From positions 6,672-70,671 of the forward strand of contig CANCRX010000008.1 in NCBI GenBank assembly GCA_947380655.1: a stretch of DNA of 64,000 nt. Direction: 5' to 3'. The notes below the pieces were generated by a model, which was not told the DNA's origin, searched no databases, and saw nothing but the letters and a program-made list of their open reading frames with translations. This stretch comes from Alcaligenaceae bacterium. GTDB lineage: Bacteria > Pseudomonadota > Gammaproteobacteria > Burkholderiales > Burkholderiaceae_B. Shown here in pieces: positions 8,010 to 16,710 of this stretch (position 1 is its first letter; each line of letters opens with the position of its first letter). The position numbers and the translations under genes are program-made.

Positions 8010-8486
8010 ATGAAACCCCTCAGTGCAGTATTGAGTGCCAGAAGCGAAGTCATCGAGGCTCGCATGGATGCACGCGTCGCTGAAATGAAAGGTGAAATCC
8101 GGGCACTGATCGTCCGGATGGATGAACGTGATGGGCGTAACGAAGAAACATTTACCGCTATTCGTAGAGAGTCTGCAGAAACAAGAAAGCAAATCGCCAA
8201 CTTGAAATATATCGTTGTCACCACCGCAGTCGCTTCCGTGATTGGACTTTACGCGGCAAACGTCGCGACAATGCAGGCTCTACTATCAGCGTACGACTCC
8301 GGAAAATCCACTGCGACCGTGTTTGCACAGGCAGCCGAGCGCATTCAAAAAACCAATGATCGACTCGACCTCATGGAACAGCGATTAAATGAAAAAAATG
8401 AATATATGGAACAACGCCTAAATGAAAAAAACGATCGACTTGACGTCATGGAGCAGAAACTGAACCATAAACTGAATCAACGGTAA
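8010..8486 (+). CDS. Coiled-coil protein with one membrane segment
   Basis: A 158-residue protein read from the ATG at 8010; a TTG eight codons upstream is the alternative. Residues about 15-68 are charged helix, followed by one transmembrane segment (YIVVTTAVASVIGLYAA). The C-terminal 50 residues are a coiled coil made of near-repeats RLD(L/V)MEQ(R/K)LN and EKN, visible also as a DNA-level repeat. The architecture suggests a membrane-anchored oligomer. I do not recognise a function. It is divergent from the FkbM gene. Confidence 0.65.
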   Translation: MKPLSAVLSARSEVIEARMDARVAEMKGEIRALIVRMDERDGRNEETFTAIRRESAETRKQIANLKYIVVTTAVASVIGLYAANVATMQALLSAYDSGKSTATVFAQAAERIQKTNDRLDLMEQRLNEKNEYMEQRLNEKNDRLDVMEQKLNHKLNQR

Positions 8487-8605
8487 TCGCATACTTTCTG
8501 TATTGCCCTCACTGAGCAACAGCCGAAACAGATCCAAAAAATAGGCGTAAAGTACCTATTGGCGTAAATATCCGCCAAGCTGATACGATTTAACGAGAAC
8601 GCCTG

Positions 8606-9367
8606 ATGACTGAAAGCTCCCTCCTGCAGGAAACCCTAAGCAATCAAATACGTGCGCAAGGATTTACCAAGCTTGTTGCTGAAGACTTATCTCTGCTTAC
8701 CGGAGACAAAAGTGTTTCGGGCTTTACCCAGCACTGGGATGCGCTACATGCCTCCTGGGCTGATTTGCGCCGTGACAATCACCTCAAAGATGGTGGTGCC
8801 TATCGTCAGCGTCGACACAGTTGCTTTATCCAGAACATCGATACAGAAACCATTACCCAAACACCCCATCGTGCTCACTGGCAACCCACCGTATTCAATG
8901 CGCTGCATGGCGGGTATGACAGGATGTTTGAGCCAATCGATGCGAGTGTGACCGCGGACCCTTCTTTTCTAAAACTGGTTTCCGTGCTGGGAGAAACGTT
9001 CGCGCAGGTTCATACTGCGCGAAGCTGGTTTATTGAGGCGCACCAGTTTCGTATTAATACAAACGGCGGCATCGGCCGACCCACCCCCGAAGGCGCACAC
9101 CGCGACGGAGTTGATTTTGTCGTAGTAATGATGCTCGGGCGCCATCAGGTGAAAGGCGGAGAAACACGCGTCTTCAATGTGGATGACTCAACCGGTGTTC
9201 GTTTTGTCATGCAAGAGCCCTACACCACGATTTTGCTTAATGACGAAAGAGTGATTCATGAAACAACACCGATCCAGCCAGCAGAGCCAGGTATGACGGA
9301 TTGCTGGCGTGACACGCTGGTGTTGACCTACCGCGCCAAGGGATTCCAGTCACCTGAAGCAATGTAA
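8606..9367 (+). CDS. 2-oxoglutarate/Fe(II) dioxygenase family protein
   Basis: A 253-residue protein of the PF10014-type 2OG-Fe(II) oxygenases, the group that includes isoleucine dioxygenase. The iron triad fits H165-x-D167 (in GAHRDGVDFV) and H218 (ERVIHETTPI); R235 or R243 near the end would hold 2-oxoglutarate. Expected chemistry is hydroxylation of a free amino acid or similar small molecule in the cytoplasm. It is followed after 38 bases by an MFS transporter, which could import the substrate or export the product. Substrate is unknown. Confidence 0.8.
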   Translation: MTESSLLQETLSNQIRAQGFTKLVAEDLSLLTGDKSVSGFTQHWDALHASWADLRRDNHLKDGGAYRQRRHSCFIQNIDTETITQTPHRAHWQPTVFNALHGGYDRMFEPIDASVTADPSFLKLVSVLGETFAQVHTARSWFIEAHQFRINTNGGIGRPTPEGAHRDGVDFVVVMMLGRHQVKGGETRVFNVDDSTGVRFVMQEPYTTILLNDERVIHETTPIQPAEPGMTDCWRDTLVLTYRAKGFQSPEAM

Positions 9368-9405
9368 CGCTGTTCAAATACAAAACTAAAAATACGGAGA
9401 TAAGT

Positions 9406-10665
9406 TTGACTCACGCATCATCTAAGTCAGCCAAGGGTGGCTGGTATTTTGGCTGGAATATCGTTGCAGCCTCTGCGTTATTAACTTTATTGACGGTTGG
9501 CATGCGGATGGGTATCGGCCCTTTTTTCCTGCCTATGGCCGAGGATCTTGGCTTTAGTCGTAGTCTGCTTGCAGGCATCGTCGCGATCGGTATGCTTTGT
9601 TATGGTCTTGCCATGCCTCTGGCCGGCTATCTTGTGGCGCGCCATGGCACCAAATTTGTGCTGTTGACTGGCACAACCGTTGTGGTGCTATCGGTTATCT
9701 GGACTATTTATGCACGCACCCCTTTGTCGTTTTTTCTGGCGTTTGGTGTGTTCATGTCGGCCGGACTCGCCTTTACCAGCCCAGTAGCCGTGACACCCGT
9801 TATCAGCCGGTGGTTTACCCGTCAGCGTGGCATGGCATTATTCTTTCTTTCTACGGGATCGATGGCGGGGATCGCTGTGATGACACCCGTGCTGACGCTT
9901 GCCATCAAGTCTTTGGGCTGGCAGATGACGCTGCTCTGGTTTGCAATCTTATTTGCGCTGATTACGGTACCCATCGCTTTGTTTGTCATGCGTGAACAAG
10001 CCCCTGAGGGTACGGATCGTTTACCACTTGCTGCGGGTCAGACGGTTCAACCTGCTGTCAAGTCGGGGAGCGCGCTCCAAGCCTCTAGCTTGACCTTTGT
10101 CCAGGCCATACGCACCCTGCCTTTTATCCAGATCTGCCTCGGCTTATTTACCTGCGGCTTTAGTATGAATCTGCTGGGTACTCACGGAATGCCGATGCTA
10201 ATGGATCATGGTTTTGATGCAATGACGAGTTCTTACGGCATCGGCTTGATTGGCTTAGTCGCTATTTTCAGCACACTGGTATTGGGCCGACTCGCCGATA
10301 AAATTCCACGTAAATATATTCTGGCGACGATCTACCTGATCCGTGGCCTGGGTTTTTTTGCGCTACTCATCGTTGGTACTCACTACGAGCTCTATATCGC
10401 TGCCGCGATCGGAGGTATTGTCTGGGCGGGCAGTATCGCCATGTCATCAGCCATTCTGGCTGATGTGTATGGCGTGAAACTCGTGGGAATTTTGTATGGC
10501 TGGGCGTATGTCAGCCATCAGGTGGGTGCCATGATCAGCTCCTGGCTCGGCGGCTGGGGCTACGAGCATTTCGGCACGCACTGGGTGGCGTTTGGCTTGG
10601 CAGGCGTATTACTGCTGATGGCTGCAGCGATCTCGATGCGATTACCTCAGCAAAGAGTCACTTAA
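9406..10665 (+). CDS. MFS transporter
   Basis: A 419-residue polytopic membrane protein with twelve predicted hydrophobic segments, a long central loop around residues 200-225, and a motif A-like segment in the second half (GRLADKIPRK). The N-terminal pattern (GWYFGWNIVAASALLTLL) resembles the OFA/monocarboxylate-like branch. It starts at TTG with ACGGAGA in front. Together with the upstream dioxygenase it may form a two-gene unit. Its end overlaps by four bases with the convergent GDT1 gene. Substrate cannot be told from sequence. Confidence 0.85.
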   Translation: MTHASSKSAKGGWYFGWNIVAASALLTLLTVGMRMGIGPFFLPMAEDLGFSRSLLAGIVAIGMLCYGLAMPLAGYLVARHGTKFVLLTGTTVVVLSVIWTIYARTPLSFFLAFGVFMSAGLAFTSPVAVTPVISRWFTRQRGMALFFLSTGSMAGIAVMTPVLTLAIKSLGWQMTLLWFAILFALITVPIALFVMREQAPEGTDRLPLAAGQTVQPAVKSGSALQASSLTFVQAIRTLPFIQICLGLFTCGFSMNLLGTHGMPMLMDHGFDAMTSSYGIGLIGLVAIFSTLVLGRLADKIPRKYILATIYLIRGLGFFALLIVGTHYELYIAAAIGGIVWAGSIAMSSAILADVYGVKLVGILYGWAYVSHQVGAMISSWLGGWGYEHFGTHWVAFGLAGVLLLMAAAISMRLPQQRVT

Positions 10666-11240
10666 AAGCCAAGCCCTTTGCCTAAACCAAGCAAAGTCGC
10701 CACCCCCATCGCAGCAAAAATTGCGGCGGCAATCGAATGGACCAGTTTCATCGGGATCTTGTTGGCCAGTTTGTCACCTGCAAACACAGCAGGCACATCC
10801 GCAATCAGCATACCCAGTGTGGTACCAATGACGACAAGCAACGGGCTACCATAATGTGCAGCCATGGCGACTGTCGCAATCTGAGTCTTGTCACCCATTT
10901 CGGCAAGGAAAAATGTGATCAGGGTCGCACCGAACACACCAAATTTTTTAGCGATCTGCGTTTCTTCGTCTTCGATCTTGTCCGGGATCATGGTCCAGAT
11001 CGCCATGCCGATAAACGAAGCGCCGAGTACCCAGCGAAGGATCTCAGGACTCACTGCGGAGGTAATCCAGGCCCCTAGCGCACCAGCTAGACCGTGGTTG
11101 ACGATCGTGGCCAACAATATTCCCAGAATTATAGGAAGCGGCTTTTTAAACCGGGCAGCCAAAATAAAGGCCAGCAGCTGGGTCTTATCGCCTATTTCGG
11201 CTAAAGCAACCACTCCAGTCGAAACGAGTAATGCTTCCAT
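10662..11240 (-). CDS. TMEM165/GDT1 family cation transporter (UPF0016)
   Basis: A 192-residue membrane protein with six predicted transmembrane helices in two inverted halves. Each half carries the family signature E-x-G-D-K-T: EIGDKTQ near the N-terminus and EMGDKTQ in the middle. Members export Mn2+ or exchange Ca2+/Mn2+ for protons at the inner membrane. The ATG at 11240 is preferred over a TTG five codons upstream because GAGAG lies in front. The upstream leader has a clean 24-base dyad but not the conserved core of the manganese riboswitch often seen in front of this family. Confidence 0.9.
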   Translation of the reverse strand: MEALLVSTGVVALAEIGDKTQLLAFILAARFKKPLPIILGILLATIVNHGLAGALGAWITSAVSPEILRWVLGASFIGMAIWTMIPDKIEDEETQIAKKFGVFGATLITFFLAEMGDKTQIATVAMAAHYGSPLLVVIGTTLGMLIADVPAVFAGDKLANKIPMKLVHSIAAAIFAAMGVATLLGLGKGLGF

Positions 11241-11283
11241 GAAGGCTCTCAACAATGATTAAAAAATAATTAGCCCTAGTTTA

Positions 11284-11307
11284 ACCTGTGGTGACAGCAC
11301 GTCAGGT
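11284..11307. promoter_or_regulatory. 24-base dyad between GDT1 and cupin genes
   Basis: ACCTG-N2-GTG-N4-CAC-N2-CAGGT is a symmetric inverted repeat centred between two divergent genes, 44 bases upstream of the GDT1 start and 77 upstream of the cupin start. The symmetry fits a dimeric regulator's operator. It could also fold in the RNA leader of GDT1. Confidence 0.45.
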
Positions 11308-11383
11308 AATCCTCTAATATCCACACACCAACTCGGATCATCCCATTCGATCCGGTGATACAAAATCAAAACAGAGACAAATC

Positions 11384-11776
11384 TTGAAAATTCACAGAAT
11401 TTTTACCCTCCCTTCGGGAGACTCCGCCGTCGAAATCCGTCAGGTTCCGTTAAAAGGTGACGGTCGTCCGGCCTCTGAGATATTCGAAGCACAAACTATG
11501 TTCTTTCGTGAGACCCCACAGGGACACGTGCAGGACTATCACAATGCTCCGCGCAGGCAGCTGATATTCATTACCTCTGGCATCCTTGAGCTGGAGACGA
11601 GTCAAGGTAAGCGATTTATTGTTCGCCCTGGAGACATCTTGTTTACGGAAGATTTTGAAGGCAAAGGTCACATCACCAGATCTCTGCGTGATGTGCGAGG
11701 TTTTTTCCACGTCATCGTTCCGGACACCTTTAATGTTCTGGACTGGCCTGTCGTGACGCAAGAGGGGGCAGTCTGA
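11384..11776 (+). CDS. Cupin-domain protein
   Basis: A 130-residue single-domain cupin. The core runs from about residue 45 to 115, with motif 1 altered (GHVQDYHNAPRRQLIFITSG in place of G(X)5HXH) and motif 2 around RPGDILFTEDFEGKGH. Cupins bind a metal or small ligand and act as sugar or acid enzymes. It starts with TTG and its stop overlaps the ATG of the following Bug receptor by one base (TGATG), so the two are translationally coupled. Ligand unknown. Confidence 0.75.
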   Translation: MKIHRIFTLPSGDSAVEIRQVPLKGDGRPASEIFEAQTMFFRETPQGHVQDYHNAPRRQLIFITSGILELETSQGKRFIVRPGDILFTEDFEGKGHITRSLRDVRGFFHVIVPDTFNVLDWPVVTQEGAV

Positions 11777-12741
11777 TGCGCTGGCTCTCGTATTTCACAA
11801 GTATGCTGATCGCAATCGCTTATAGCCTGACTGCACAGGCACAAGCACCCACCAAACCGATGCGTATCATCGTGCCCTTTGCTGTGGGGGGAGCAAGCGA
11901 TACCTATACGAGGTTAGTCGCGCAAAAAATCACCGAACAAACTGGCAAAACCGTCATCGTTGAAAACAAAACGGGAGCGGGTGGAAGAATTGCCTTTGAT
12001 TTTGTCGCGCACGCAGCCCCGGATGGTTTGACGGTTGGTTTGATCGATGCGACCTATGCCATGCTGCCAGGTTTATTTCCTGTGTTGCCCTGGGATATCA
12101 ATCAGGATCTGATTCCGGTTGTCATGGTGGCTCAAACGCCTTTTGTTTTAGTGGTGGGTGCCGAGGCACAATTTTCTACCTATCAGCAGCTCGCGAGCGC
12201 TGCAGCGGCTCAACCGGGAAAGCTGAACTATGGCTCGGCCGGCGTCGGGAGCGTCAATCACATCGTGACGGAACGGTTCCGCTCGAATGCCAAAATTGAT
12301 ATCACGCATATTCCTTACAAAGGGATGAGCGAGGCGAGTGTTGCCCTGCTCTCTGGTAACGTTGATTTGATTGTGGCCGCTTCCCCGACTGCGATTGGAC
12401 AAATCAAAAGCGGCAAGGTCAGACCGTTACTGGTCACCACAGCAAAACGCTCTCCAGTCCTGCCAGACGTGCCTGCGGTCACGGAGGTCGGCTTGGCAGA
12501 ATTTGTTGTAACCAACTGGTTTGGTTTTGCAGTGCCTAAAGGCACGCCAAAAGAAATGATGGAAACATTGCATAAAGATGTCATGCGAGCAGTCGCTGCA
12601 CCGGATGTGAAAGAAAAGCTTTTATTACAAGGCGCTGAGGCTTCTACTTTTTCGATGCAGGAATTCAGTGATTTCGTAAAAACAGAAACTGCACTCTGGA
12701 CAAAAGTAACAAAGGATAATCACATCAAAATCGAGCCATGA
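11776..12741 (+). CDS. Bug/TctC family periplasmic receptor
   Basis: A 321-residue tripartite tricarboxylate transporter receptor. A Sec signal peptide (residues 1-23, cleavage near AQAQA) is followed by the Bug start (MRIIVPFAVGGASDTYTRLVAQ), the GxG segment ENKTGAGGRIA, and the conserved (H)IPYKG. Bug proteins bind carboxylates or other small polar molecules in the periplasm. No TctA/TctB membrane genes are in the window, so this is an orphan receptor. It is coupled to the upstream cupin gene. Confidence 0.9.
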   Translation: MRWLSYFTSMLIAIAYSLTAQAQAPTKPMRIIVPFAVGGASDTYTRLVAQKITEQTGKTVIVENKTGAGGRIAFDFVAHAAPDGLTVGLIDATYAMLPGLFPVLPWDINQDLIPVVMVAQTPFVLVVGAEAQFSTYQQLASAAAAQPGKLNYGSAGVGSVNHIVTERFRSNAKIDITHIPYKGMSEASVALLSGNVDLIVAASPTAIGQIKSGKVRPLLVTTAKRSPVLPDVPAVTEVGLAEFVVTNWFGFAVPKGTPKEMMETLHKDVMRAVAAPDVKEKLLLQGAEASTFSMQEFSDFVKTETALWTKVTKDNHIKIEP

Positions 12742-12822
12742 CCCGTTAGCTCGGGAAATGATCGGCATGAATCTTGCTTTGCTCTAGACATGCACTTACG
12801 CATTATTTGTTAAGGAATTATT

Positions 12823-13821
12823 GTGACGTTAGCTCTGAAAAAAATCTCTCTACTCAGCGTACAGCTCTCGCTGACGGCTTTCGGACTGATTGGCCTGGCC
12901 CAAAGTGTTCAAGCACAAGAAACTTTCCCAAGCAAAGCGATCAAAGTCGTCGTTCCCTTTCCTGCGGGCGGTGCGACGGACATGCTGACACGAGGTATTA
13001 CAGAAAAGCTCAGCCAGAAATTAAATCAGCCAATCGTGATCGAGAATAAACCTGGTGCCGGTGCCAATATTGGTGCGGCAACCGTCGCCAAAGCAGCGCC
13101 CGACGGCTACACCCTGCTGATGGGCTCAATTGGTTCGCACTCGATCGCCGTGACCTATTACAAAGACCCTGGGTATGTATTTCAGAAAGACCTGGTCGCC
13201 GTTTCTGCTGCAGGAACGTTGCCTAATATTGTCGTGACGGGTATGGAGGTTCCTGCAAATAATCTCAAAGAACTCGTCGCACTGGCCAAAGCGGAACCAG
13301 GCAAACTCACCTGCGGATCATCTGGTACGGGCGGCCTGATTCATCTGACCTGCGAAATGTTCAAAGTCGCAGCGGGTGTCGATATTCTGCACATCCCATA
13401 CAAAGGCACTTCCCTGCTCTTGCCAGACCTGATTGCAGGGCGCGTCACGATGGCACTTGATACGTTGCCGCCTTACATCCCCATGCTTCGCGAAAAGAAA
13501 GTCAAGGCACTGGCGATTACGACAGCCAAACGCTCAGCCCTTTTCCCCGACCTGCCGACCGTTGCAGAGTCTGGTTACCCAGGATTTGAGTCGGTCGCAA
13601 GCTATGGATTTTTTGCACCTGCGGGCACCCCACCCGCCATCATTGCCCTACTCAATCGTGAAATTAATATCGTGCTGCAAGATCAGGAACTGAAAGACAA
13701 GCTCTTGAAACAAGGCATCGAACTCGGTGGCAGTACACCTGAAGCGCTTCAGGCGTTTGCAAATGGTGAAGTTGCAAAATGGGCGAAAGTAATCAAAGAC
13801 AGTAAGATTCAGCCAGAATAA
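12823..13821 (+). CDS. Bug/TctC family periplasmic receptor
   Basis: A 332-residue receptor of the same family. It has a signal peptide of about 36 residues ending QSVQAQ, then IKVVVPFPAGGATDMLTR, ENKPGAGANIGA, PDGYTLLMG and HIPYKGTS, the standard Bug landmarks. It starts with GTG after AAGGAA. Two cysteines in the mature chain (TCGSSG and HLTCEM) could form a disulfide. It lies 81 bases after another Bug gene, but the two are too divergent to be a recent tandem copy. Its 3' end overlaps the convergent membrane-protein gene by 13 bases. Confidence 0.9.
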   Translation: MTLALKKISLLSVQLSLTAFGLIGLAQSVQAQETFPSKAIKVVVPFPAGGATDMLTRGITEKLSQKLNQPIVIENKPGAGANIGAATVAKAAPDGYTLLMGSIGSHSIAVTYYKDPGYVFQKDLVAVSAAGTLPNIVVTGMEVPANNLKELVALAKAEPGKLTCGSSGTGGLIHLTCEMFKVAAGVDILHIPYKGTSLLLPDLIAGRVTMALDTLPPYIPMLREKKVKALAITTAKRSALFPDLPTVAESGYPGFESVASYGFFAPAGTPPAIIALLNREINIVLQDQELKDKLLKQGIELGGSTPEALQAFANGEVAKWAKVIKDSKIQPE

Positions 13822-15194
13822 TGGCCTGATTTGAAACGAGTCTTAACACCTCTGAATCTGACAGGCAGAATCAGAGGCACAAACACCAGAAGCCATGCAA
13901 TTCTGGTTTGATAGCGATAGTGTGGTTTGGATAAAGCGCCTGTTGCAAAGGCATTGGCTAGCAACCCAACAAACACCATCGCAATCAGCAAAATGACAGC
14001 GCGCTGGCGTTCACGCCAGGCGCGCCACACTAAAAACAGGCATGCCACCAGTCCTGCAAGCAGACTGAGCCGCCCCACTCCATTAAACATGTCGCCTGAT
14101 TGGTAGAGTTGGTCCCTGACCTGACGGGATTGCTGATAGCGCTGAAACTCTGCAGAGGGGAAATAAATTTTTAAACGCTCGGCGACGGTCGTATCCAGAT
14201 GATCTGGATGCAGCGTATCGCCCAAACCTACCATCCACAATTCACGCCAAGTGTTATTCACTAACGACTGCATGACACCTAAAGGATTGTCTTTGACTGC
14301 GGCCATCACCAAAACAGACGCCTCAGGAGCCAGTCCGATCGGGCCTCCCGGGTGCTTCCATACCGGCCCCTGACCATTCCACATAAAATCGTCGCTATCT
14401 ACGGCGAGCTTATCTTTCCAGTCGCAGAGGTAAAGCTGCTGCCTAGAGCATGAATGCTCGAGCACCGGTTTGATATGTCCATCGGCTGCGAGTCGCGCCA
14501 GAAAAAAAACTGAACCAAAAGGCGATACTGAAAGTTTCTGAAAACCATATAAGTTCGTGCCGACCAACATTGCTAACGCAATGAGCAAGGGCATGATTGC
14601 GATTTTTAATCGGTTGAAGTGCAACAGCCCCAATACCATTAACACCGCAGCGGCTATCACCAGATGAGACAGATGCGAGGCGATCGCAAACGCGCCGACT
14701 ATCAATACCCAAAGGCGAGTCCCCAAGCCGAGATCCGACCGAACAGCAAGAATATATATACACAGTACGGTGATGGGTGCAAAGATATCCGGCATTAATA
14801 GCGAGGTCACCCAAGGCGCTGCGCTCAGCAATGAAAGCACGATGCAGCTCAGGACAAAACGTGTTTCACTGAAGCGCGGGTGGGATACGAATTTCGAAGT
14901 GGGTGTCAACGTCTGAAATTCTGCGGTCTGAGCGACTTGTACCGACTGCGTGGTCAGCCAGAGAATACTGGAGACAATAATCGCCTGCGCACACAGCACC
15001 GGCCACAGACTGAATTGCCAATGAAACAACGACATCCAGGGGCCGTAAATAAATGGCTTATCCCAGATAAAAAAATGCAGGATACCCTGCACCATGAATG
15101 CATTGGTATCACTATAGAGGATCGGGTAGCCGTTCCAGAAAGCCGGCCACATCAGCACCAAAGCACCCAGCACGATGGCTCGTGCTGCGCGCAT
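13809..15194 (-). CDS. Polytopic membrane protein, possibly GT-C-like
   Basis: About 461 residues with ten or more hydrophobic segments. The first predicted outside loop carries an acidic residue (YPILYSDTNAFM) and the last part has PHYRYQTRIAWLL. Both positions are reminiscent of GT-C fold lipid-linked glycosyltransferases, but I cannot place it in a named family. A larger periplasmic part lies at about residues 240-370. The start at 15194, one base after the ilvE stop, is chosen to avoid a 47-base overlap; an ATG at 15242 is possible. It is co-directional with ilvE. Confidence 0.6.
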   Translation of the reverse strand: MRAARAIVLGALVLMWPAFWNGYPILYSDTNAFMVQGILHFFIWDKPFIYGPWMSLFHWQFSLWPVLCAQAIIVSSILWLTTQSVQVAQTAEFQTLTPTSKFVSHPRFSETRFVLSCIVLSLLSAAPWVTSLLMPDIFAPITVLCIYILAVRSDLGLGTRLWVLIVGAFAIASHLSHLVIAAAVLMVLGLLHFNRLKIAIMPLLIALAMLVGTNLYGFQKLSVSPFGSVFFLARLAADGHIKPVLEHSCSRQQLYLCDWKDKLAVDSDDFMWNGQGPVWKHPGGPIGLAPEASVLVMAAVKDNPLGVMQSLVNNTWRELWMVGLGDTLHPDHLDTTVAERLKIYFPSAEFQRYQQSRQVRDQLYQSGDMFNGVGRLSLLAGLVACLFLVWRAWRERQRAVILLIAMVFVGLLANAFATGALSKPHYRYQTRIAWLLVFVPLILPVRFRGVKTRFKSGHYSG

Positions 15195-15195
15195 A

Positions 15196-16293
15196 TCAGA
15201 CAAGCCTGACCATCCAGCCATGTGGATCAGGGGCACGGCCATGTTGAATATCAGTCAGTTCCTGACGCAGGGACATGGTGAGTTTGCCGGCAGGCGCCGT
15301 CTCGTCACCGACCATAAAGTTGCGGCCTTTCAGTGCAGCGATCGGTGTCACGACCGCAGCAGTTCCGCAAGCGAAGGCCTCGGCGACCTCGCCACTGACC
15401 ATACCGTTTTTCCATTCGTCGAGTGTGACGCGGCGCTCTTCGACCTTATGGCCTCGGTCACGCGCGAGCTGAATAATACTGGCGCGTGTCACGCCTTCAA
15501 GAATACTGCCAGTTAATTCGGGCGTCACGAGTGTGCCGTCTTTCATCACCAGAAATACGTTCATACCGCCGAGTTCTTCGAGATATTTTCCCTCGAGTGG
15601 ATCGAGAAACAATACCTGGGGGCAACCATTGGCGTAAGCCTCCTGCTGAGGCAGTAAAGAGGCCGCATAGTTACCACCGCATTTAGCCGCACCCGTTCCA
15701 CCCGAAGCTGCACGGGTGTATTCCGTCGATACCCAGATTGAAACAGGGGCAACACCCTTGGCGAAATACGCACCAGCGGGACTGGCGATAACGTAGTACG
15801 CAGCTTTCTGTGCCGAACGCACACCGAGAAAACTTTCGTTTGCGATCATGAAGGGGCGCAGATAGAGACTCGTCTCGCCACCCGTAGGCACCCAGTCGGC
15901 ATCGATTGAGACGATCTGACGGATCGACTCGACAAAAATATCTGTCGGCAACTCAGGCAGTGCCAAACGCTTGGCAGAACGCTGCATCCGCTCAGCATTA
16001 GCCTGAGGGCGGAAAGTCCAGATTGAACCGTCAGGATGACGATAGGCCTTCAGGCCTTCGAAAATCTCCTGTGCATAATGCAACACCGAAGCAGCAGGAT
16101 CGAGCAACAACGGTCCATAGGGCATGACGTGCGCACCATGCCACCCGTCATCCAATGTCCAGTCGATCGCAACCATGTGATCGGTGAAATGCTTGCCGAA
16201 ACCGGGATTCTCCAGAATCGCCTCGCGCTCAGCGAGTTGCTGGAACGCAGTGGATGGAGTGATTTTAAACGGGATGGTGCTTTGAGCTGTCAT
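15196..16293 (-). CDS. ilvE: Branched-chain amino acid aminotransferase
   Basis: Pyridoxal-phosphate class IV transaminase, last step of valine, leucine and isoleucine synthesis. The 365-residue chain is the long (type II) form also found in mycobacteria and mitochondria. Landmarks are HYAQEIFEGLKAYR, the PLP lysine in GGTGAAKCGGNYAAS, and LEELGGMNVF. The internal ATG at 16293 (MTAQSTIPF) is used because the 16 codons before it look like non-coding leader. The following membrane-protein gene begins one base after the stop. Confidence 0.93.
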   Translation of the reverse strand: MTAQSTIPFKITPSTAFQQLAEREAILENPGFGKHFTDHMVAIDWTLDDGWHGAHVMPYGPLLLDPAASVLHYAQEIFEGLKAYRHPDGSIWTFRPQANAERMQRSAKRLALPELPTDIFVESIRQIVSIDADWVPTGGETSLYLRPFMIANESFLGVRSAQKAAYYVIASPAGAYFAKGVAPVSIWVSTEYTRAASGGTGAAKCGGNYAASLLPQQEAYANGCPQVLFLDPLEGKYLEELGGMNVFLVMKDGTLVTPELTGSILEGVTRASIIQLARDRGHKVEERRVTLDEWKNGMVSGEVAEAFACGTAAVVTPIAALKGRNFMVGDETAPAGKLTMSLRQELTDIQHGRAPDPHGWMVRLV

Positions 16294-16362
16294 GGTGATG
16301 GTCAATTGAAAAGTGTCATCTATTCGACTGATTATAGCCATGAGCCGAGGCAGGCACAGGTA

Positions 16363-16614
16363 CTAATTTTTGTGCGTTGCAGTGATAGGGGCTGGGAGAT
16401 GGATGATGATGGGTTGAGGAGGTTGAGTCACACCCAAATGAACGGTTGAAAAGTAAAAGCTCATCGCACTCAGGATCACTGCAATGGTTGCGATACTAAT
16501 CCCCGCAAACCATTTAATCAGCGTTGATTCAACTTTAGCAATATCCGCGTGTGTTGCAAGCGTTGGCGAAATCGCATCAAAGCGCGCTTCGAGAGAGGTC
16601 AGTCGTGTTTCCAT
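16363..16614 (-). CDS. Small protein with coiled coil and one membrane segment
   Basis: An 83-residue protein: N-terminal heptads (METRLTSLEARFDAI), a helix (THADIAKVESTLIKW), one transmembrane segment (about residues 33-54, FAGISIATIAVILSAMSFYF), and a proline-rich tail. This layout is common among small uncharacterised proteobacterial membrane proteins. It has the same plan as the protein at 8010-8486 but no convincing sequence identity. It is upstream of ilvE on the same strand. No function known. Confidence 0.6.
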   Translation of the reverse strand: METRLTSLEARFDAISPTLATHADIAKVESTLIKWFAGISIATIAVILSAMSFYFSTVHLGVTQPPQPIIIHLPAPITATHKN

Positions 16615-16710
16615 GGTGAAACTTTATCTTAAATTTCAATTAAAACAAGGAGTTGAAACATTTTGTGACAAAGTTTTTACCCTTACCTCATGCCGTAAAT
16701 CCACCCAAGA

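Noticed and set aside
11241..11383. Manganese (yybP-ykoY) riboswitch before GDT1
   Set aside because: The conserved core sequences of that riboswitch are not present; only a simple dyad is seen.
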